From: Osedax symbiont Rs1
Lineage (GTDB): Bacteria > Pseudomonadota > Gammaproteobacteria > Pseudomonadales > Balneatricaceae
Assembly: GCA_000416275.1 (NCBI GenBank)
Contig: ASZJ01000204.1
Coordinates: forward strand, 1 to 35,750
DNA length: 35,750 nucleotides
Direction: 5' to 3'
A program made the position numbers and the translations under genes. The notes under the pieces are model-generated. The model saw nothing but the letters and a program-made list of their open reading frames with translations, made no database searches and was not told the origin of the DNA. Of this stretch, positions 9,359-19,197 are shown piece by piece (the first letter of the stretch is position 1; each line of letters starts with the position of its first letter).

Positions 9359-9391
9359 AAAAGCACTATTGTAACTGTTAATAAGTGCTTT
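9359..9391 (-). terminator. Probable Rho-independent terminator of the second ABC-like gene
   Basis: On the minus strand, AAAGCACT pairs perfectly with AGTGCTTT across a 16-17-nt loop that can extend the stem by three more pairs. The sequence continues TTAAAATA, only a short T-run. It lies about 30 bp after the stop codon at 9424. Confidence 0.5.
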
Positions 9392-9423
9392 GTCAGAGTT
9401 GAATGAGCTACTGCTGATAAGTG

Positions 9424-12006
9424 TTAACTCAGCGCTTGCAGGGTGGTTTTTTGCAAGCCGTTGATGTCCATTTGGTAGTACTCAATCCAGTCGGCAGTGA
9501 CTCTTTTTTTGCCGGAGAGAATTATGATACTGGTCTGCGGTAATAGCTGTTTAATACCGCTTAATAATTGCTGGAATTCTAGGTCGCTTTTTATCGGTAG
9601 GGCGTTGTGCATGATCAGTACTTTTGGGCGTTTCATTAAGGCGCGCATCAGTTGAATATTCTGTTTGGCTAGCTGTGGTAGACGCTCGCCGCGAATCCCT
9701 ACTTGAGAGAGCGCAATCATAATTAAGACCAATGCATCCGCCTGATTTTCGATCAGCGCCCGCTCCACTATATCGACTAGCTGTTGGTGCTTTTGATAGT
9801 TGTTAGGGTCTATTTCATACCCCCAGAGCAAGTTTTCCATCAAGCTTAGTCTTTTGTTCATACTTTTTTTGCTCAGTGGTTCGATGTGCTGAGCAAAAAT
9901 AGCAATGGGTGCGACCCGTACTCTCTGTCGCAGCTGAATTAGTTGAGCTTTTAGAGATTGATCTATCCAAGTCTCGCCATGCACGCTAACATTTAGGCCC
10001 AGAGCCATACCTAATAAAAACTCACAGCTAGGCAAGTGGTCCGGTCGACCGATACACTCGGTGAGCTGGCTTAAAATTAAATCTGCATCATAGGACTGAT
10101 ACTGGCGGTGCAACTGGCTGCTGGGATCTTTCTCTTCCAGGTGATGAATAATGTCGTAAGCTAATTTTTGGCCAATATCGCGCAATGTTTTATAGAGCCC
10201 CACCTCTTCCAGTAGCGCGGTAAAATCGCGGTCGTTGCTTATCTCTTGCAAGCTTAGCTGTTGGTTTTCGGTATCCAGCAGACCAAAGGCAATATTCTCA
10301 ATCACAGTTAAGTGTTGGCAGTATTGCCCTTGATCAAAACGTTCAACTAAGGCGGAAGCTTGCATGCCTCGCAGGTTGGTAAATAAGTCTGCTTTGGTGA
10401 GTGAAAATTTATCGCGGATAGTCGGCTCTATTTGCTGTGGATCGATATAATCTTTGAGGCCAAACTCAAAAACTGTGCGTCGTGCACCAATCGAGGACAT
10501 CAGACTTTTTAGCCAGGCAGAAAAGTTTTGCCAGCCGTCAATACCGGCCAAGCCAAAATCGGTCCAAACATCATCAATACCATCGGTACTATTACCGGAG
10601 GCGGTAGATTCATGCAACGCCTCTAAAGCTTCGGGGGCCAGCGTGGCGAGATCAATGTGGGGAGGGATTAAGCGCAGCCCATAATTGATGTTTTGTAAAA
10701 TGCTGCCTTCAATCAAAAAGGGCTCTGGGCCAATATAGGCGATGTTTCTACTCAGCTCTTGGGAGGCTAAAGCAGTGTGCTTTTGTGTGCCGATTAAGAT
10801 AGAACCATTGGCGATGGGCTCCAAGTTAACGATATTCATCGCCAGTTTTTTTAGTAAAACTTCGCTGTCTGAGATGATATTAATGTGACTGCCAGGCTGG
10901 ATACGCAGATTTATATTTTGGCTGATTAAATCGCCGCGCTCATTTTTAATATACAAATGTTGGATGGCCAGACCCGCTGAGTAATCGGCGGTATTGGTCG
11001 AGTTTTGTTCGGTCAGTGAGATAATTCCATCGGGGTTGAACTGCTCGTGAATATACTCGTAGCGGACTTTTGAATCTTGGAATTGTTGATAGTAGGCAAG
11101 CAGTTCTTTCCAGGGCGAGACTAAATCTTTATATGCTGCCAGCGCTGCCACCAAAGCGCCAATTGACAAATTCCCCTGAATGACTAAAACCCCACCGATT
11201 CCATAGAAGAGAATAGGCGGCAGTTGATTTAGGAAATTGTTGATAAATTTCATAAAGAATTTTTGTTTAAAAATGTCTAGTCGAATGGTAAATAAACGGC
11301 CTAAAGTATGAGAAAACTGCGCTAGGTGAAAGCGTTGTGTACCGTATAATTTGATGTCTCGTTGACCATCTACTACTTCTCCAATTTGCCCTGAAAAGTG
11401 TCGGACGACGGTCACTCGAGACTTTTTTAATGCATTTAATTTCTTTTGCATTTTCGGGATAATGTAGGCTTGCAGGGGAATCATCGAAATAGACACTAAG
11501 CCCAATATTGGGTCTTGGACAAACATGAAGGTCAGAATCGTCAGCATAGTGCCGCCTTGGAATAGCGGCTGGGCAAGACTGTCGCCAATAAAGCCTGCCA
11601 GCGGCTCTGTCTCAGAGGTGATCGTGGAAATTATTTCCCCCTGTGAGGTGCGCTGGAACTGTGCCGGTGGAAAGCGCATCACTCTTTCAACTAGCTGATA
11701 GCGCAAGCGCCGTACCATGCGCTCCCCAATCACCCCTTTAAACGTATTAATACGCATTTTAAAGGCGCCACTGATTAACACTGTGACTAATAGCAGTGAA
11801 CAGAGCAGCAGTAAGAAATTGATTGGCGCAAACTGCATCCCTAAGAAGCTGGCTTCACCGTCACCTGAAATGGCATCATTGATGATTATTTTTGGCAGCT
11901 CAAGTGAAAAATACAACATCGGGAAGATGGTGAGTGTTAGTAGCAGTACCTTGATTTGTTCTTTTAAACTGTACTTATAAATAAAACTGGTTAACTTTGT
12001 TTCCAT
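9424..12006 (-). CDS. ABC-exporter-like membrane protein with degenerate, insertion-bearing NBD (paralog 2)
   Basis: 860 aa and similar to the 5817-8411 product over its full length, clearly more than half identical by eye. The membrane domain is conserved almost word for word (SQGEIISTITSETEPLAGF, then FQGGTMLTIL). The NBD-like part has the same losses: ISDSEVLLKKL at the Walker A site, LIMHN at Walker B, IRGERLP at the signature. The H-loop position is SGKKR here, so even the His kept in paralog 1 is gone. The inserted block carries a shared ASGNSTD-x-IDDVWTDF segment and two internal ENIAFG/ENLLWG motifs. GGAAG lies about 8 nt before the ATG. A pair of such paralogs could form a heterodimer; that and any transported substrate are inference. 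Sense transcription is probably from the 12007-12165 region. Confidence 0.85.
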   Translation of the reverse strand: METKLTSFIYKYSLKEQIKVLLLTLTIFPMLYFSLELPKIIINDAISGDGEASFLGMQFAPINFLLLLCSLLLVTVLISGAFKMRINTFKGVIGERMVRRLRYQLVERVMRFPPAQFQRTSQGEIISTITSETEPLAGFIGDSLAQPLFQGGTMLTILTFMFVQDPILGLVSISMIPLQAYIIPKMQKKLNALKKSRVTVVRHFSGQIGEVVDGQRDIKLYGTQRFHLAQFSHTLGRLFTIRLDIFKQKFFMKFINNFLNQLPPILFYGIGGVLVIQGNLSIGALVAALAAYKDLVSPWKELLAYYQQFQDSKVRYEYIHEQFNPDGIISLTEQNSTNTADYSAGLAIQHLYIKNERGDLISQNINLRIQPGSHINIISDSEVLLKKLAMNIVNLEPIANGSILIGTQKHTALASQELSRNIAYIGPEPFLIEGSILQNINYGLRLIPPHIDLATLAPEALEALHESTASGNSTDGIDDVWTDFGLAGIDGWQNFSAWLKSLMSSIGARRTVFEFGLKDYIDPQQIEPTIRDKFSLTKADLFTNLRGMQASALVERFDQGQYCQHLTVIENIAFGLLDTENQQLSLQEISNDRDFTALLEEVGLYKTLRDIGQKLAYDIIHHLEEKDPSSQLHRQYQSYDADLILSQLTECIGRPDHLPSCEFLLGMALGLNVSVHGETWIDQSLKAQLIQLRQRVRVAPIAIFAQHIEPLSKKSMNKRLSLMENLLWGYEIDPNNYQKHQQLVDIVERALIENQADALVLIMIALSQVGIRGERLPQLAKQNIQLMRALMKRPKVLIMHNALPIKSDLEFQQLLSGIKQLLPQTSIIILSGKKRVTADWIEYYQMDINGLQKTTLQALS

Positions 12007-12165
12007 TGTTGTACTTCCGCAGCAAAAATTCTAATCTAGACGAATATACTCTCAGTCGAGCGTAAAGTAAGCAAAGTGACGGAATTTTGATGCATAATCA
12101 GCTCCTTACTTTCTCTATCACGGCGGGTTTATCGGTAATTATCAATAGCAAGCGACCGCCGGGTC

Positions 12166-12212
12166 ACCGAGCGCAGTTATCATACCCTCTGGGTGAGTTA
12201 TGCAGAGGTCTC
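12166..12212. repeat. Family B element, right-end fragment
   Basis: The stretch from ACCGAGCGCAG to GCAGAGGTCTC is almost identical to the right end of the full family B copy at 34535-34714. No matching left end is found upstream, so this is a truncated copy. It lies 28 bp before the ogt start and opens a false in-frame N-terminal extension (GTG at 12193). Confidence 0.75.
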
Positions 12213-12240
12213 AGCAAACCAGTACATTATTGGAGTATGC

Positions 12241-12789
12241 ATGTCGCAAATTAATATCCAGTATTTTAAAACCCCTTTTGGCGAGCTCATTTTAGGGGCG
12301 TTTAACGGTGAGTTGTGCCTCTGTGATTGGCGCTATAGAAAAATGCGGGCAGCGGTTGATAAACGTATTCAGTCTTGGCTGGATAGCGTTTATGTCGAGC
12401 AAACCGATCCGCTAATAACGCAGGCAATAGCTGAACTTGAACAGTACTTCTCAGGAGCGAGACAAGTTTTTGAGGTTCCGTTACTACTGGCTGGCACTGA
12501 GTTCCAGCAGCAAGTATGGCAGCATTTAATCAGCATTAAATATGCTCAAACAGCCTCATATTTAGAGCTTGCTAGGAAAATGCATAATCAGCAGGCGGTT
12601 CGCGCGGTGGCGGCAGCTAACGGCGCAAATGCCATTTCTATCATAGTGCCCTGTCATCGGATCATCGGTAGCGATGGCAAATTAGTAGGTTATGCAGGGG
12701 GATTAGCGGTAAAAAAGAAACTGCTACAACTTGAAAATTGTACCGCCGGCAATGATTGTTTGACTCGTACGTTGGAATTGTTTGATTGA
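12241..12789 (+). CDS. ogt: Methylated-DNA--protein-cysteine S-methyltransferase (Ogt type)
   Basis: Suicide repair enzyme that takes the methyl group from O6-methylguanine (or O4-methylthymine) onto its own cysteine. 182 aa. The acceptor Cys138 sits in IIVPCHRIIGS, the helix-turn-helix region includes RAVAAANGANA, and the N-terminal ribonuclease-H-like domain starts YFKTPFGELILGAF. The usual substrate-loop GY-x-GG is present (GYAGGLAVKKKLLQLE). I start at the ATG at 12241 because GGAG lies 5 nt upstream and the family N-terminus fits. A longer frame from GTG 12193 runs into the family B element and is not part of the gene. It carries no Ada-type N-terminal domain. No partner gene is nearby. 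Confidence 0.93.
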   Translation: MSQINIQYFKTPFGELILGAFNGELCLCDWRYRKMRAAVDKRIQSWLDSVYVEQTDPLITQAIAELEQYFSGARQVFEVPLLLAGTEFQQQVWQHLISIKYAQTASYLELARKMHNQQAVRAVAAANGANAISIIVPCHRIIGSDGKLVGYAGGLAVKKKLLQLENCTAGNDCLTRTLELFD

Positions 12790-13662
12790 TTTTCGAACTA
12801 TGTATTCATGTGTTAGATATCTTATTTGCACAGCTATCACAGATCTGACTATCGGTTGTTAAAAAAGGGCCCAATCATTATCGCCTGTCTGTTGCTTTGT
12901 TTAATCCATAGATCGAACAAATAACAAATTCACTTTTATCCGTCGCCGCTAGATTGAGTTCCTTTACCTGCTGTCGATATAACTGCTTAGCACATACCTG
13001 AATCAGTAACTTCACTGCGCCACATAGCGCAAGCTATTGACTCTACTGCGGTTAGAAAAATACCCGCTGAACCTATGGGTGCAGCTAAGATTTTTCAATT
13101 CCACCGTAGAACCAATATCTTACACTCTGTATTCACTTTGAAGTCACGGATTCAGGACATAGCATTTCCGCCTTGCCGTTTATGCGTGCTCGGCATTTAG
13201 TGCAATTCTTTTTATTTGAGCAACAGCGCTTAAACCTCCATTAGAATTAGGTGAAAGAAGTTCCTTTGCGGTCAATAATTGTAATTATCCCCAGTCGATA
13301 TTTTCAGGTTGAACAGATCATAGAGAGCATCTTTTTTGCTGCACTCAAGCTCAACAACACAGCTGCGGTTAGATTGACCGAGGAAATTAGCAGTGATTGA
13401 TGGCAAAACACCCGTCTTTGTGGCAGAATTCATTGAATGGCTCTCGTGGTGTTTTATTTTGTATAGGCAACAAGTATTTTACCGTAAAGAGTTATTAATT
13501 TGTTTTATATCATATATTTAATGTTGTTTTGGGTTTTATTTGAATCCCAAGATTTGAGATATAAGTTTAATTAAGACAGTATAGAAAAATAAGAGATAAC
13601 TTTATATGGCATGAACAAAAAATGTTATATTCTTTTTAAATAATTAAATTATGAGATCTATT
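12790..13662. other. Long intergenic region with a family A element and AT-rich chemoreceptor upstream
   Basis: No supported gene. It contains the family A element at 12997-13156. A reading frame of about 46 codons at 13378-13515 is open but unrecognised and has no ribosome site. An inverted repeat AAAACACC/GGTGTTTT spans about 13404-13453 with a 34-nt loop. The last 150 bp are strongly AT-rich and presumably contain the promoter of the following chemoreceptor gene. Confidence 0.5.
12997..13156 (+). mobile_element. Family A MITE-like element, full copy with target duplication
   Basis: 160 bp bounded by CCTGAATCAGTAACTTCA and TGAAGTCACGGATTCAGG, which are inverted repeats with two mismatches. 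It is flanked on both sides by ACATA (12992-12996 and 13157-13161), a 5-bp target duplication. It has no coding capacity. The interior matches the copies at 22410 and 23066 closely (GGTTAGAAAAATACCCGCTG, AGAACCAATATCTTACACTC). The family's transposase is not in this window. Confidence 0.85.
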
Positions 13663-15288
13663 ATGAAGAATTTTTCAATTAAGACTCGCCTTTCAATTCT
13701 AGTTATCATTCCAATGATGTTAATGATCACAATTACCAGCATGTTAATGCTTGAACTTAAAAATACATCTGAAGGTGTGCAGAGAATTTACGCAGACCGA
13801 GTAGTCCCTTTAGAAAATCTTAAAATAATATCAGATAATTACGCTATTAATGTTATTGACGCCATCAACAAGGCAAATGCCGGCTTAATTACTGCAGAGG
13901 AAGCAGTACAAGCCATTAACACGTCAGAGGCGACAATAGCGGAGAAATGGCAAGCTTATATGGCGACGGAGTTAACTGTAGAAGAAAGCCAACTGGCATC
14001 ATCAGCAGAGCAGTTGTTAGTCCCCGCTGGTGTCGCTTTGAAAGAAGCGGTTACTTTACTGGAAAGCTTGCAAGGAGAAGCCACTGGTCAATTAAATATG
14101 CTTGATGGGCCGCTATATGCTGCGATAGATCCTATTAGTGAAAAAATTACAGAGCTAGCGGACTTGCAGTTAAGAGTTGCAAAACAGGAAAGAGATACCG
14201 TTGTATCGGAATATGAAACGGGACTCGTGGTATTCAGCGCAGTAGTAATAGCAGCAGTGATCATATTGTTATTCGTGAGCTTTTTGGTTTTAAAATCTTT
14301 GCTTAGCCCCCTTAATCAGATTAAAGAAACTATTGAAAATATTGTGACGGAGTCTAATCTTACGTTAAAAATTAATGTACAGGGGAAGAGCGAATTCAGC
14401 GAGATAGCCGATAGCTTTAATAGCATGATGACACAGGTAAGAGGTCTTGTTGAAGAGGTCTCCAATACTGCTAATAATTTGTCGACATCGGCAAAGGGGA
14501 TGGCTGATTCTAGCTTAAACGCATCAACAAGAATCCAAAATCAAAAAGTTGAAGTAGAACAAATAGCAACAGCGATGAATCAAATGGTCTCTACAGCACA
14601 GGGCATTTCTAATAATGCTATCAGTGCCGATGCAGGGTCTAAGGAGACCAAAGATCAAGCTAACCGAGGAAATATTATTGTCGTAGAGGCGGTGCAAGCA
14701 ACACAGAGCTTAGTAGTAGATGTTAAAGGTATTACAGAAAGAATTAATTCTCTTATAGTGGAGAGCGACAGTATTGGATCGGTTGTTGATGTGATCAATG
14801 GTATAGCGCAGCAAACCAACCTCCTAGCGTTAAATGCGGCAATAGAAGCGGCTAGAGCAGGGGATCAAGGTCGAGGCTTTGCGGTGGTCGCCGATGAAGT
14901 TAGAACATTAGCTCAAAGAACCTCGGAGTCAACACAAGAGATTCAGAAAGCTATTGAGCGGTTGCAAAAAGTCAGTAATGAAGTCGCTATTAATATGAAT
15001 TTAGGTCAAGAAAAAGCAGAGAGCGCCGGCGCTAAGGCATCTGAGGCAGGTGATGCCTTGGAAACCATCTCTAATGGTGTTGAGAAAATAACAGGTATGA
15101 ACGCTTTAATTGCACGTGCTTCACAAGAGCAGCAGAGTGTTTCTGAAGAAATAAATATATCTCTTTCTAAGTTGTTAAAATCATCTGAATCTGCAACGCA
15201 CAGTGCTATCAAAACTTCTAAAGTCAGTGAAGACCTGGCTACAATGGCCAATGCATTGCGAGAGAGTGTCGCCAAGTATACGACTTAA
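13663..15288 (+). CDS. Methyl-accepting chemotaxis protein
   Basis: Complete chemoreceptor, 541 aa from the ATG at 13663. An ATG four codons earlier (13651) is possible, but [13 protein letters not shown] is a typical receptor start and GAGA lies about 7 nt upstream of it. Order: membrane segment about 9-31, a periplasmic helical bundle rich in Ala/Glu with no known binding motif, membrane segment about 185-210 ([20 protein letters not shown]), HAMP ([16 protein letters not shown]), then the signalling domain with tip [20 protein letters not shown] and [18 protein letters not shown]. It ends SVAKYTT, so there is no CheR-tethering pentapeptide. It is unrelated in sensor sequence to the receptor at the left edge. 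It stands alone and converges with the EAL-domain gene. Confidence 0.95.
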   Translation: MKNFSIKTRLSILVIIPMMLMITITSMLMLELKNTSEGVQRIYADRVVPLENLKIISDNYAINVIDAINKANAGLITAEEAVQAINTSEATIAEKWQAYMATELTVEESQLASSAEQLLVPAGVALKEAVTLLESLQGEATGQLNMLDGPLYAAIDPISEKITELADLQLRVAKQERDTVVSEYETGLVVFSAVVIAAVIILLFVSFLVLKSLLSPLNQIKETIENIVTESNLTLKINVQGKSEFSEIADSFNSMMTQVRGLVEEVSNTANNLSTSAKGMADSSLNASTRIQNQKVEVEQIATAMNQMVSTAQGISNNAISADAGSKETKDQANRGNIIVVEAVQATQSLVVDVKGITERINSLIVESDSIGSVVDVINGIAQQTNLLALNAAIEAARAGDQGRGFAVVADEVRTLAQRTSESTQEIQKAIERLQKVSNEVAINMNLGQEKAESAGAKASEAGDALETISNGVEKITGMNALIARASQEQQSVSEEINISLSKLLKSSESATHSAIKTSKVSEDLATMANALRESVAKYTT

Positions 15289-15839
15289 AAGTAGATTTCA
15301 TATTTAGACTTGTGCAGAGCTTTTTAAGCTTCTGCACTGCTGGATACAAGGAACATAATATTTACCCGCTTTGCCAGGTAGTCCGTGTGTCTGCTTGTCC
15401 ACCCTAGGGACTACAGTGAAATTAGTACTCTGCGTTAACCGCTTGTCGCCAGACCTCTATTATCTCCATTTTAATCATAAATATCCCTGTGGCCAGAGGG
15501 CGTGCGTGACTTGTTCAGAGGTTCCGTAGGTAAAGTGGTTTTTTATACCCGGCAACCAGTAAATCAAAATAAATATCCATTACCTGTCGTCGAGAGTGTC
15601 GGCAAGTTAAATATAAGTGCCATTCGTACACTTAAGGAGAGCAAGGAAAAGCGTACCTGGGTTAGAGGTCAGCTAAAAAACATTCTTGGGTAGGGAGGGG
15701 TTTAGGTCCTATCAGCGTGAAAATAGAAAATGGTATGCGATATTGAGCCTTTGCTTAGTGTCGCTTTAGAGGCCTTTGTCGAAAGGTAGAGTAGGAGGCT
15801 ACTCAGAAATTTTTCTGCCATATTTCAAACTGCTTCAAG
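15289..15839. other. Convergent intergenic region
   Basis: Lies between the 3' ends of the chemoreceptor and EAL-domain genes. A 63-codon frame (GTG at 15502 to 15693) is open but has no ribosome site and resembles nothing I know; I do not call it a gene. A perfect GAGTAG/CTACTC hairpin with a 4-nt loop at 15789-15804, followed on the plus strand by AGAAATTTTT, may act as a terminator in either direction. Confidence 0.4.
15312..15337 (+). terminator. Hairpin after the chemoreceptor gene
   Basis: GTGCAGA and TCTGCAC pair perfectly, with an inner GCTT/AAGC stem around TTT, 24 bp beyond the chemoreceptor stop codon. It is a strong stem but lacks the T-run, so it may be a stabiliser or a Rho-assisted end rather than an intrinsic terminator. 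Confidence 0.45.
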
Positions 15840-18800
15840 TCATTGTTCAAATGTTCTCGGTTTGAAGTGTTGTTTTATCATGGGGTACTGCTTATCTAAA
15901 TAAGCATTTACGTCAGTTATGTTGAGTGCTTTACTATATAACCAACCCTGCACAAAATCACAATTATGCTCTATAAGGTAAGCGTGTTGCTGTTCAGTTT
16001 CTACGCCTTCGGCAACTACTTTCATATCCAATTCATGTGCCATAGCAATAATTGCTGATACTAGTTTTTTATCTGCTTTAGAATCAGGTAGCTCGGAAAT
16101 AAATTCTCGATCAATTTTTAAGGTGTTGAATCTATATTTACGTAAATAGCTTAGGGAAGAATAGCCCGTTCCAAAATCATCCATTGCCAGAGAGACACCA
16201 AGCATTTCTAATTTCTTTAGAGTTTCTTCTATACTTGAAAATTTAGAAAGTAATACCCCTTCGGTTATTTCAAATTCAATGGTACTGCGTTTAAGCTGAT
16301 ATTTATTTAATAATGACTCTATATTCGGCAGTAGGTCTTCATCATTAAATTGCACAGGAGAAAGGTTTATAGCGATTGAAAATTCAAATCTGTATTTTTT
16401 TTGCCACCCCTGTAATGCGGATAATGCTTGTTGCATCACAAATAGACCTATCGTGTTTATAATTTCGTGTTTTTCTGCGATAGGAATGAATTCTACAGGG
16501 GAAACAGAACCAAGTTCTTTGTTATTCCAGCGTAGCAGTGCTTCAAAACTGACTGTTTTTTTAGTAGTTGGGTCTAATTTAGGCTGGTAGTATACTTCTA
16601 ATTCATTGTTTTCTATGGCTTTTCGTAAATGGTTTTCAACCGATAATTTACGAGAGATTTTATGACTCAAACGTTCGCTATAATAAATGTAGCTTTCTGA
16701 ATTTTGTTTTTTTGCGTGTTGTGTTGCGGTGTTAGCATGTGTCAGCAATAGTTCTGCATTATTCCCATCGTCCGGATACAAGGTGAGTCCTAAGCTGATT
16801 TTAAGCGGGATTTGATTTAACTCTATGGTAAAAGGTTTCTCTGAACAGGCTATTATTTGCTGTGCAAAATTTGCAGATTCAATGGGACCTTGAATATTTG
16901 ATTGAATCATTAAAAACTGATTGCCGCTTAAACGGCCTACTTGTTGATGTGTCCGCAATGAGTTTTTCAGACGTTGCGCAAATATATGTAATATATCATC
17001 GCCTACGGCATGGCCGTAAACACTATTGATGGTTTTAAAATCATTTATATCTATCGATGCAATAGCAATTTTATGACTGCAATCCTGGGTGTTCGAAATT
17101 TGTTGTTTTAGGTAGTCGAGAATAAGAAAACGATTAGGTAAATCGGTTAGCTTGTCGTAATTTGCACTGTAGGTCAGTTGCGAGGAGTGCCGTTTAACTT
17201 TCCTCTTTAGGACAATAATCCATATAATTACAGTAAGTATCAGTAAGCTGGCAATGCCGATGACTTGCCATATTAAGTGATAGTTGGTGGCCGAGTCATA
17301 ATCAATTGATAACCATTTCTCTGAAATAATTTTTTTCTGTCGATGACTAATGCTATTTAACCCTTTTTGTAATATCGAGATAAGTTCTGGCCAATCATTC
17401 CTTACAGCAAAACGTAGACTTTGTAGATCTGAGGATGCTGGGGCGGCTATTTTTAAATTGGTTAAATTGAGTTTTCTTATCCAGTAAGTAACAGCTGCTA
17501 CATTGCCGATATAAGCGTCGGCTTTACCACTGGAAACAGCCAGTAATGACTGTTGTAAATCATCATAGATAACCGGTGTTAGATTAGAATTTTGCATTAA
17601 AAACTCATAGTGAGAAGTGTTTTTTTGCGCAGCGACAGTCTGTCCATCTAGATCAGCTAACCCACTGATAAAAGGCATGTCGACACGTGTCACAATAACC
17701 CGATAAAAATTCAGGTAAGGGAGTGTAAAGGATAAAAATTGACTACGTTGTGGCGTGATACTAATAACGGGTAAAACATCGATTTTTTTGTCTTTAGCAT
17801 GGTCTATAACTTCGCTCCAGCTTAAATTTTCACTGACTTGCATATTAAGCTTTAAGCGCTGATTAAGCAGCTTAATATAATCTGAGGCCATGCCTTTATA
17901 TTGGAGTTCTTCAATGTATTCAAATGGGGCATACTCTGGGTCAACACCTAAACGAATATCTGGATGAGCTTTGATCCAGTCTCGCTCCTGCTGCGTCAAC
18001 TCAATGACAGCAAGCTCCTCCATATCATCAACTGGAAGCCATTTAGCCCTAAGTTGTTGGTATTGAACTTCAGGTATGGATGCCAAAGCTTTGTCTAAAA
18101 TACTAGAGAGCAGCGGCCAGTCATTTCTGATAGCTATTCGTGAATGAGCATTATCGCTATCATAAATGGCTGCGTATTTTAAATTGGTTAATAAATATTT
18201 ATTGCGAATATAGTGGCCAGCACTGAAGAAGGTAATGGCGGCATCCGCTTTTTTTACAGAAACTGCATTAAGTGCCCCTAGTATGGTATCGAAATATATG
18301 GGGGTTATCGTTGGATAATCTTGAATGACTTTGTCAATATAGTGATAGCCTTTGACCAGTGCCACTGTTTTATTTTTGAGGTCTGATTTGTTCTTTATGC
18401 TTATGTCATCTTCGCGAGACAGGATAACAAGTGTCTTGAAAATGTAGGGTTGGGTGAAGCCAAACCACTGCAGCCTTTCTTTGGTCTGCACCATAGTAGC
18501 GATAACATCAATTTTATGGGCTTGGGCGGTAGTGTAGATGTCATCCCACTTGTGTTGGGGTTGAGCATTAAATTTTATACCAGTTTTATTAGTCAAAATC
18601 CTAAATAAATCAACAGATAGTCCTTCGATTTTGAGGTTTTTATTGATAAAACTATAAGGTGGGAAATGACCATCGTAAGCTATCGTAACTTCGCTATGAT
18701 CTTGTATCCATAGCTGTTCTTCAGTAGTAAAGTTTAAAGGTCCGCTTTGTTGGGCATGGACTAAGGTAGTTGGAGTCATTAGTATTATGAGTACTATAGG

Positions 18801-18911
18801 TGAGAATATATAATAAGCCACGAAGCATGAAGACAAATATTTAGCAGTCAATGCGATAATATGAAGTGTAGTTGTAAAGGCATAGAGTAATTGATTATTT
18901 ATTATAGGCAT
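15840..18911 (-). CDS. Membrane sensor with tandem SBP_bac_3 domains, degenerate GGDEF and intact EAL (c-di-GMP phosphodiesterase)
   Basis: 1023 aa. A hydrophobic N-terminus (about 10-53, ending LVHAQQ) exports two periplasmic solute-binding-like domains (about 73-293 and 318-536). Each starts with a VTIAYDGHFPPYSF/IRLGVDPEYAPFEY strand and contains an IDV-x-ATMVQTKER or IDVLPVISITPQR segment. Membrane helix 546-568. The GGDEF domain (about 580-745) reads SGNQF (662-666), so cyclase activity is unlikely; it may bind GTP as a regulator. The EAL domain (about 755-1005) keeps FEALLRW (789-795), NLSPVQF, EITEG, DDFGTGYSS (911-919), KIDREF and AEGVE (967-971), so it should cleave c-di-GMP. Ligands of the two binding domains, probably amino acids or related small molecules, are unknown. 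ATG start, weak ribosome site. Confidence 0.93.
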   Translation of the reverse strand: MPIINNQLLYAFTTTLHIIALTAKYLSSCFVAYYIFSPIVLIILMTPTTLVHAQQSGPLNFTTEEQLWIQDHSEVTIAYDGHFPPYSFINKNLKIEGLSVDLFRILTNKTGIKFNAQPQHKWDDIYTTAQAHKIDVIATMVQTKERLQWFGFTQPYIFKTLVILSREDDISIKNKSDLKNKTVALVKGYHYIDKVIQDYPTITPIYFDTILGALNAVSVKKADAAITFFSAGHYIRNKYLLTNLKYAAIYDSDNAHSRIAIRNDWPLLSSILDKALASIPEVQYQQLRAKWLPVDDMEELAVIELTQQERDWIKAHPDIRLGVDPEYAPFEYIEELQYKGMASDYIKLLNQRLKLNMQVSENLSWSEVIDHAKDKKIDVLPVISITPQRSQFLSFTLPYLNFYRVIVTRVDMPFISGLADLDGQTVAAQKNTSHYEFLMQNSNLTPVIYDDLQQSLLAVSSGKADAYIGNVAAVTYWIRKLNLTNLKIAAPASSDLQSLRFAVRNDWPELISILQKGLNSISHRQKKIISEKWLSIDYDSATNYHLIWQVIGIASLLILTVIIWIIVLKRKVKRHSSQLTYSANYDKLTDLPNRFLILDYLKQQISNTQDCSHKIAIASIDINDFKTINSVYGHAVGDDILHIFAQRLKNSLRTHQQVGRLSGNQFLMIQSNIQGPIESANFAQQIIACSEKPFTIELNQIPLKISLGLTLYPDDGNNAELLLTHANTATQHAKKQNSESYIYYSERLSHKISRKLSVENHLRKAIENNELEVYYQPKLDPTTKKTVSFEALLRWNNKELGSVSPVEFIPIAEKHEIINTIGLFVMQQALSALQGWQKKYRFEFSIAINLSPVQFNDEDLLPNIESLLNKYQLKRSTIEFEITEGVLLSKFSSIEETLKKLEMLGVSLAMDDFGTGYSSLSYLRKYRFNTLKIDREFISELPDSKADKKLVSAIIAMAHELDMKVVAEGVETEQQHAYLIEHNCDFVQGWLYSKALNITDVNAYLDKQYPMIKQHFKPRTFEQ

Positions 18912-19197
18912 TTACAGCATCCGTGCGTGGTGGAAGCACACTAATTTTCAGATTGCGTAAAGTAAGGTTTGCTCTGATCAATAAGTGTGTTCTAGATTAA
19001 AGCTGAAAAGTAAAGTGCTAAAATTAAACGAGCAAGTTCAAACGTTTAGGGAAGCATCTACAAAATTATATATGTATTCTCACACACAATGCTTTACATT
19101 AGCTGAATGGTGCTGTGCTATTGACTGATTAGTCATATATTTTATATATAATCATGTATTTAAAAGAAAAATGGTCATATATATGGGCTATATAATA

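Noticed and set aside
13378..13515. Small open frame before the second chemoreceptor
   Set aside because: About 46 codons, no start signal, no resemblance to a known protein.
15502..15693. 63-codon open frame between the chemoreceptor and EAL-domain genes
   Set aside because: GTG start, no ribosome site, no family resemblance. It could be a remnant but cannot be supported.
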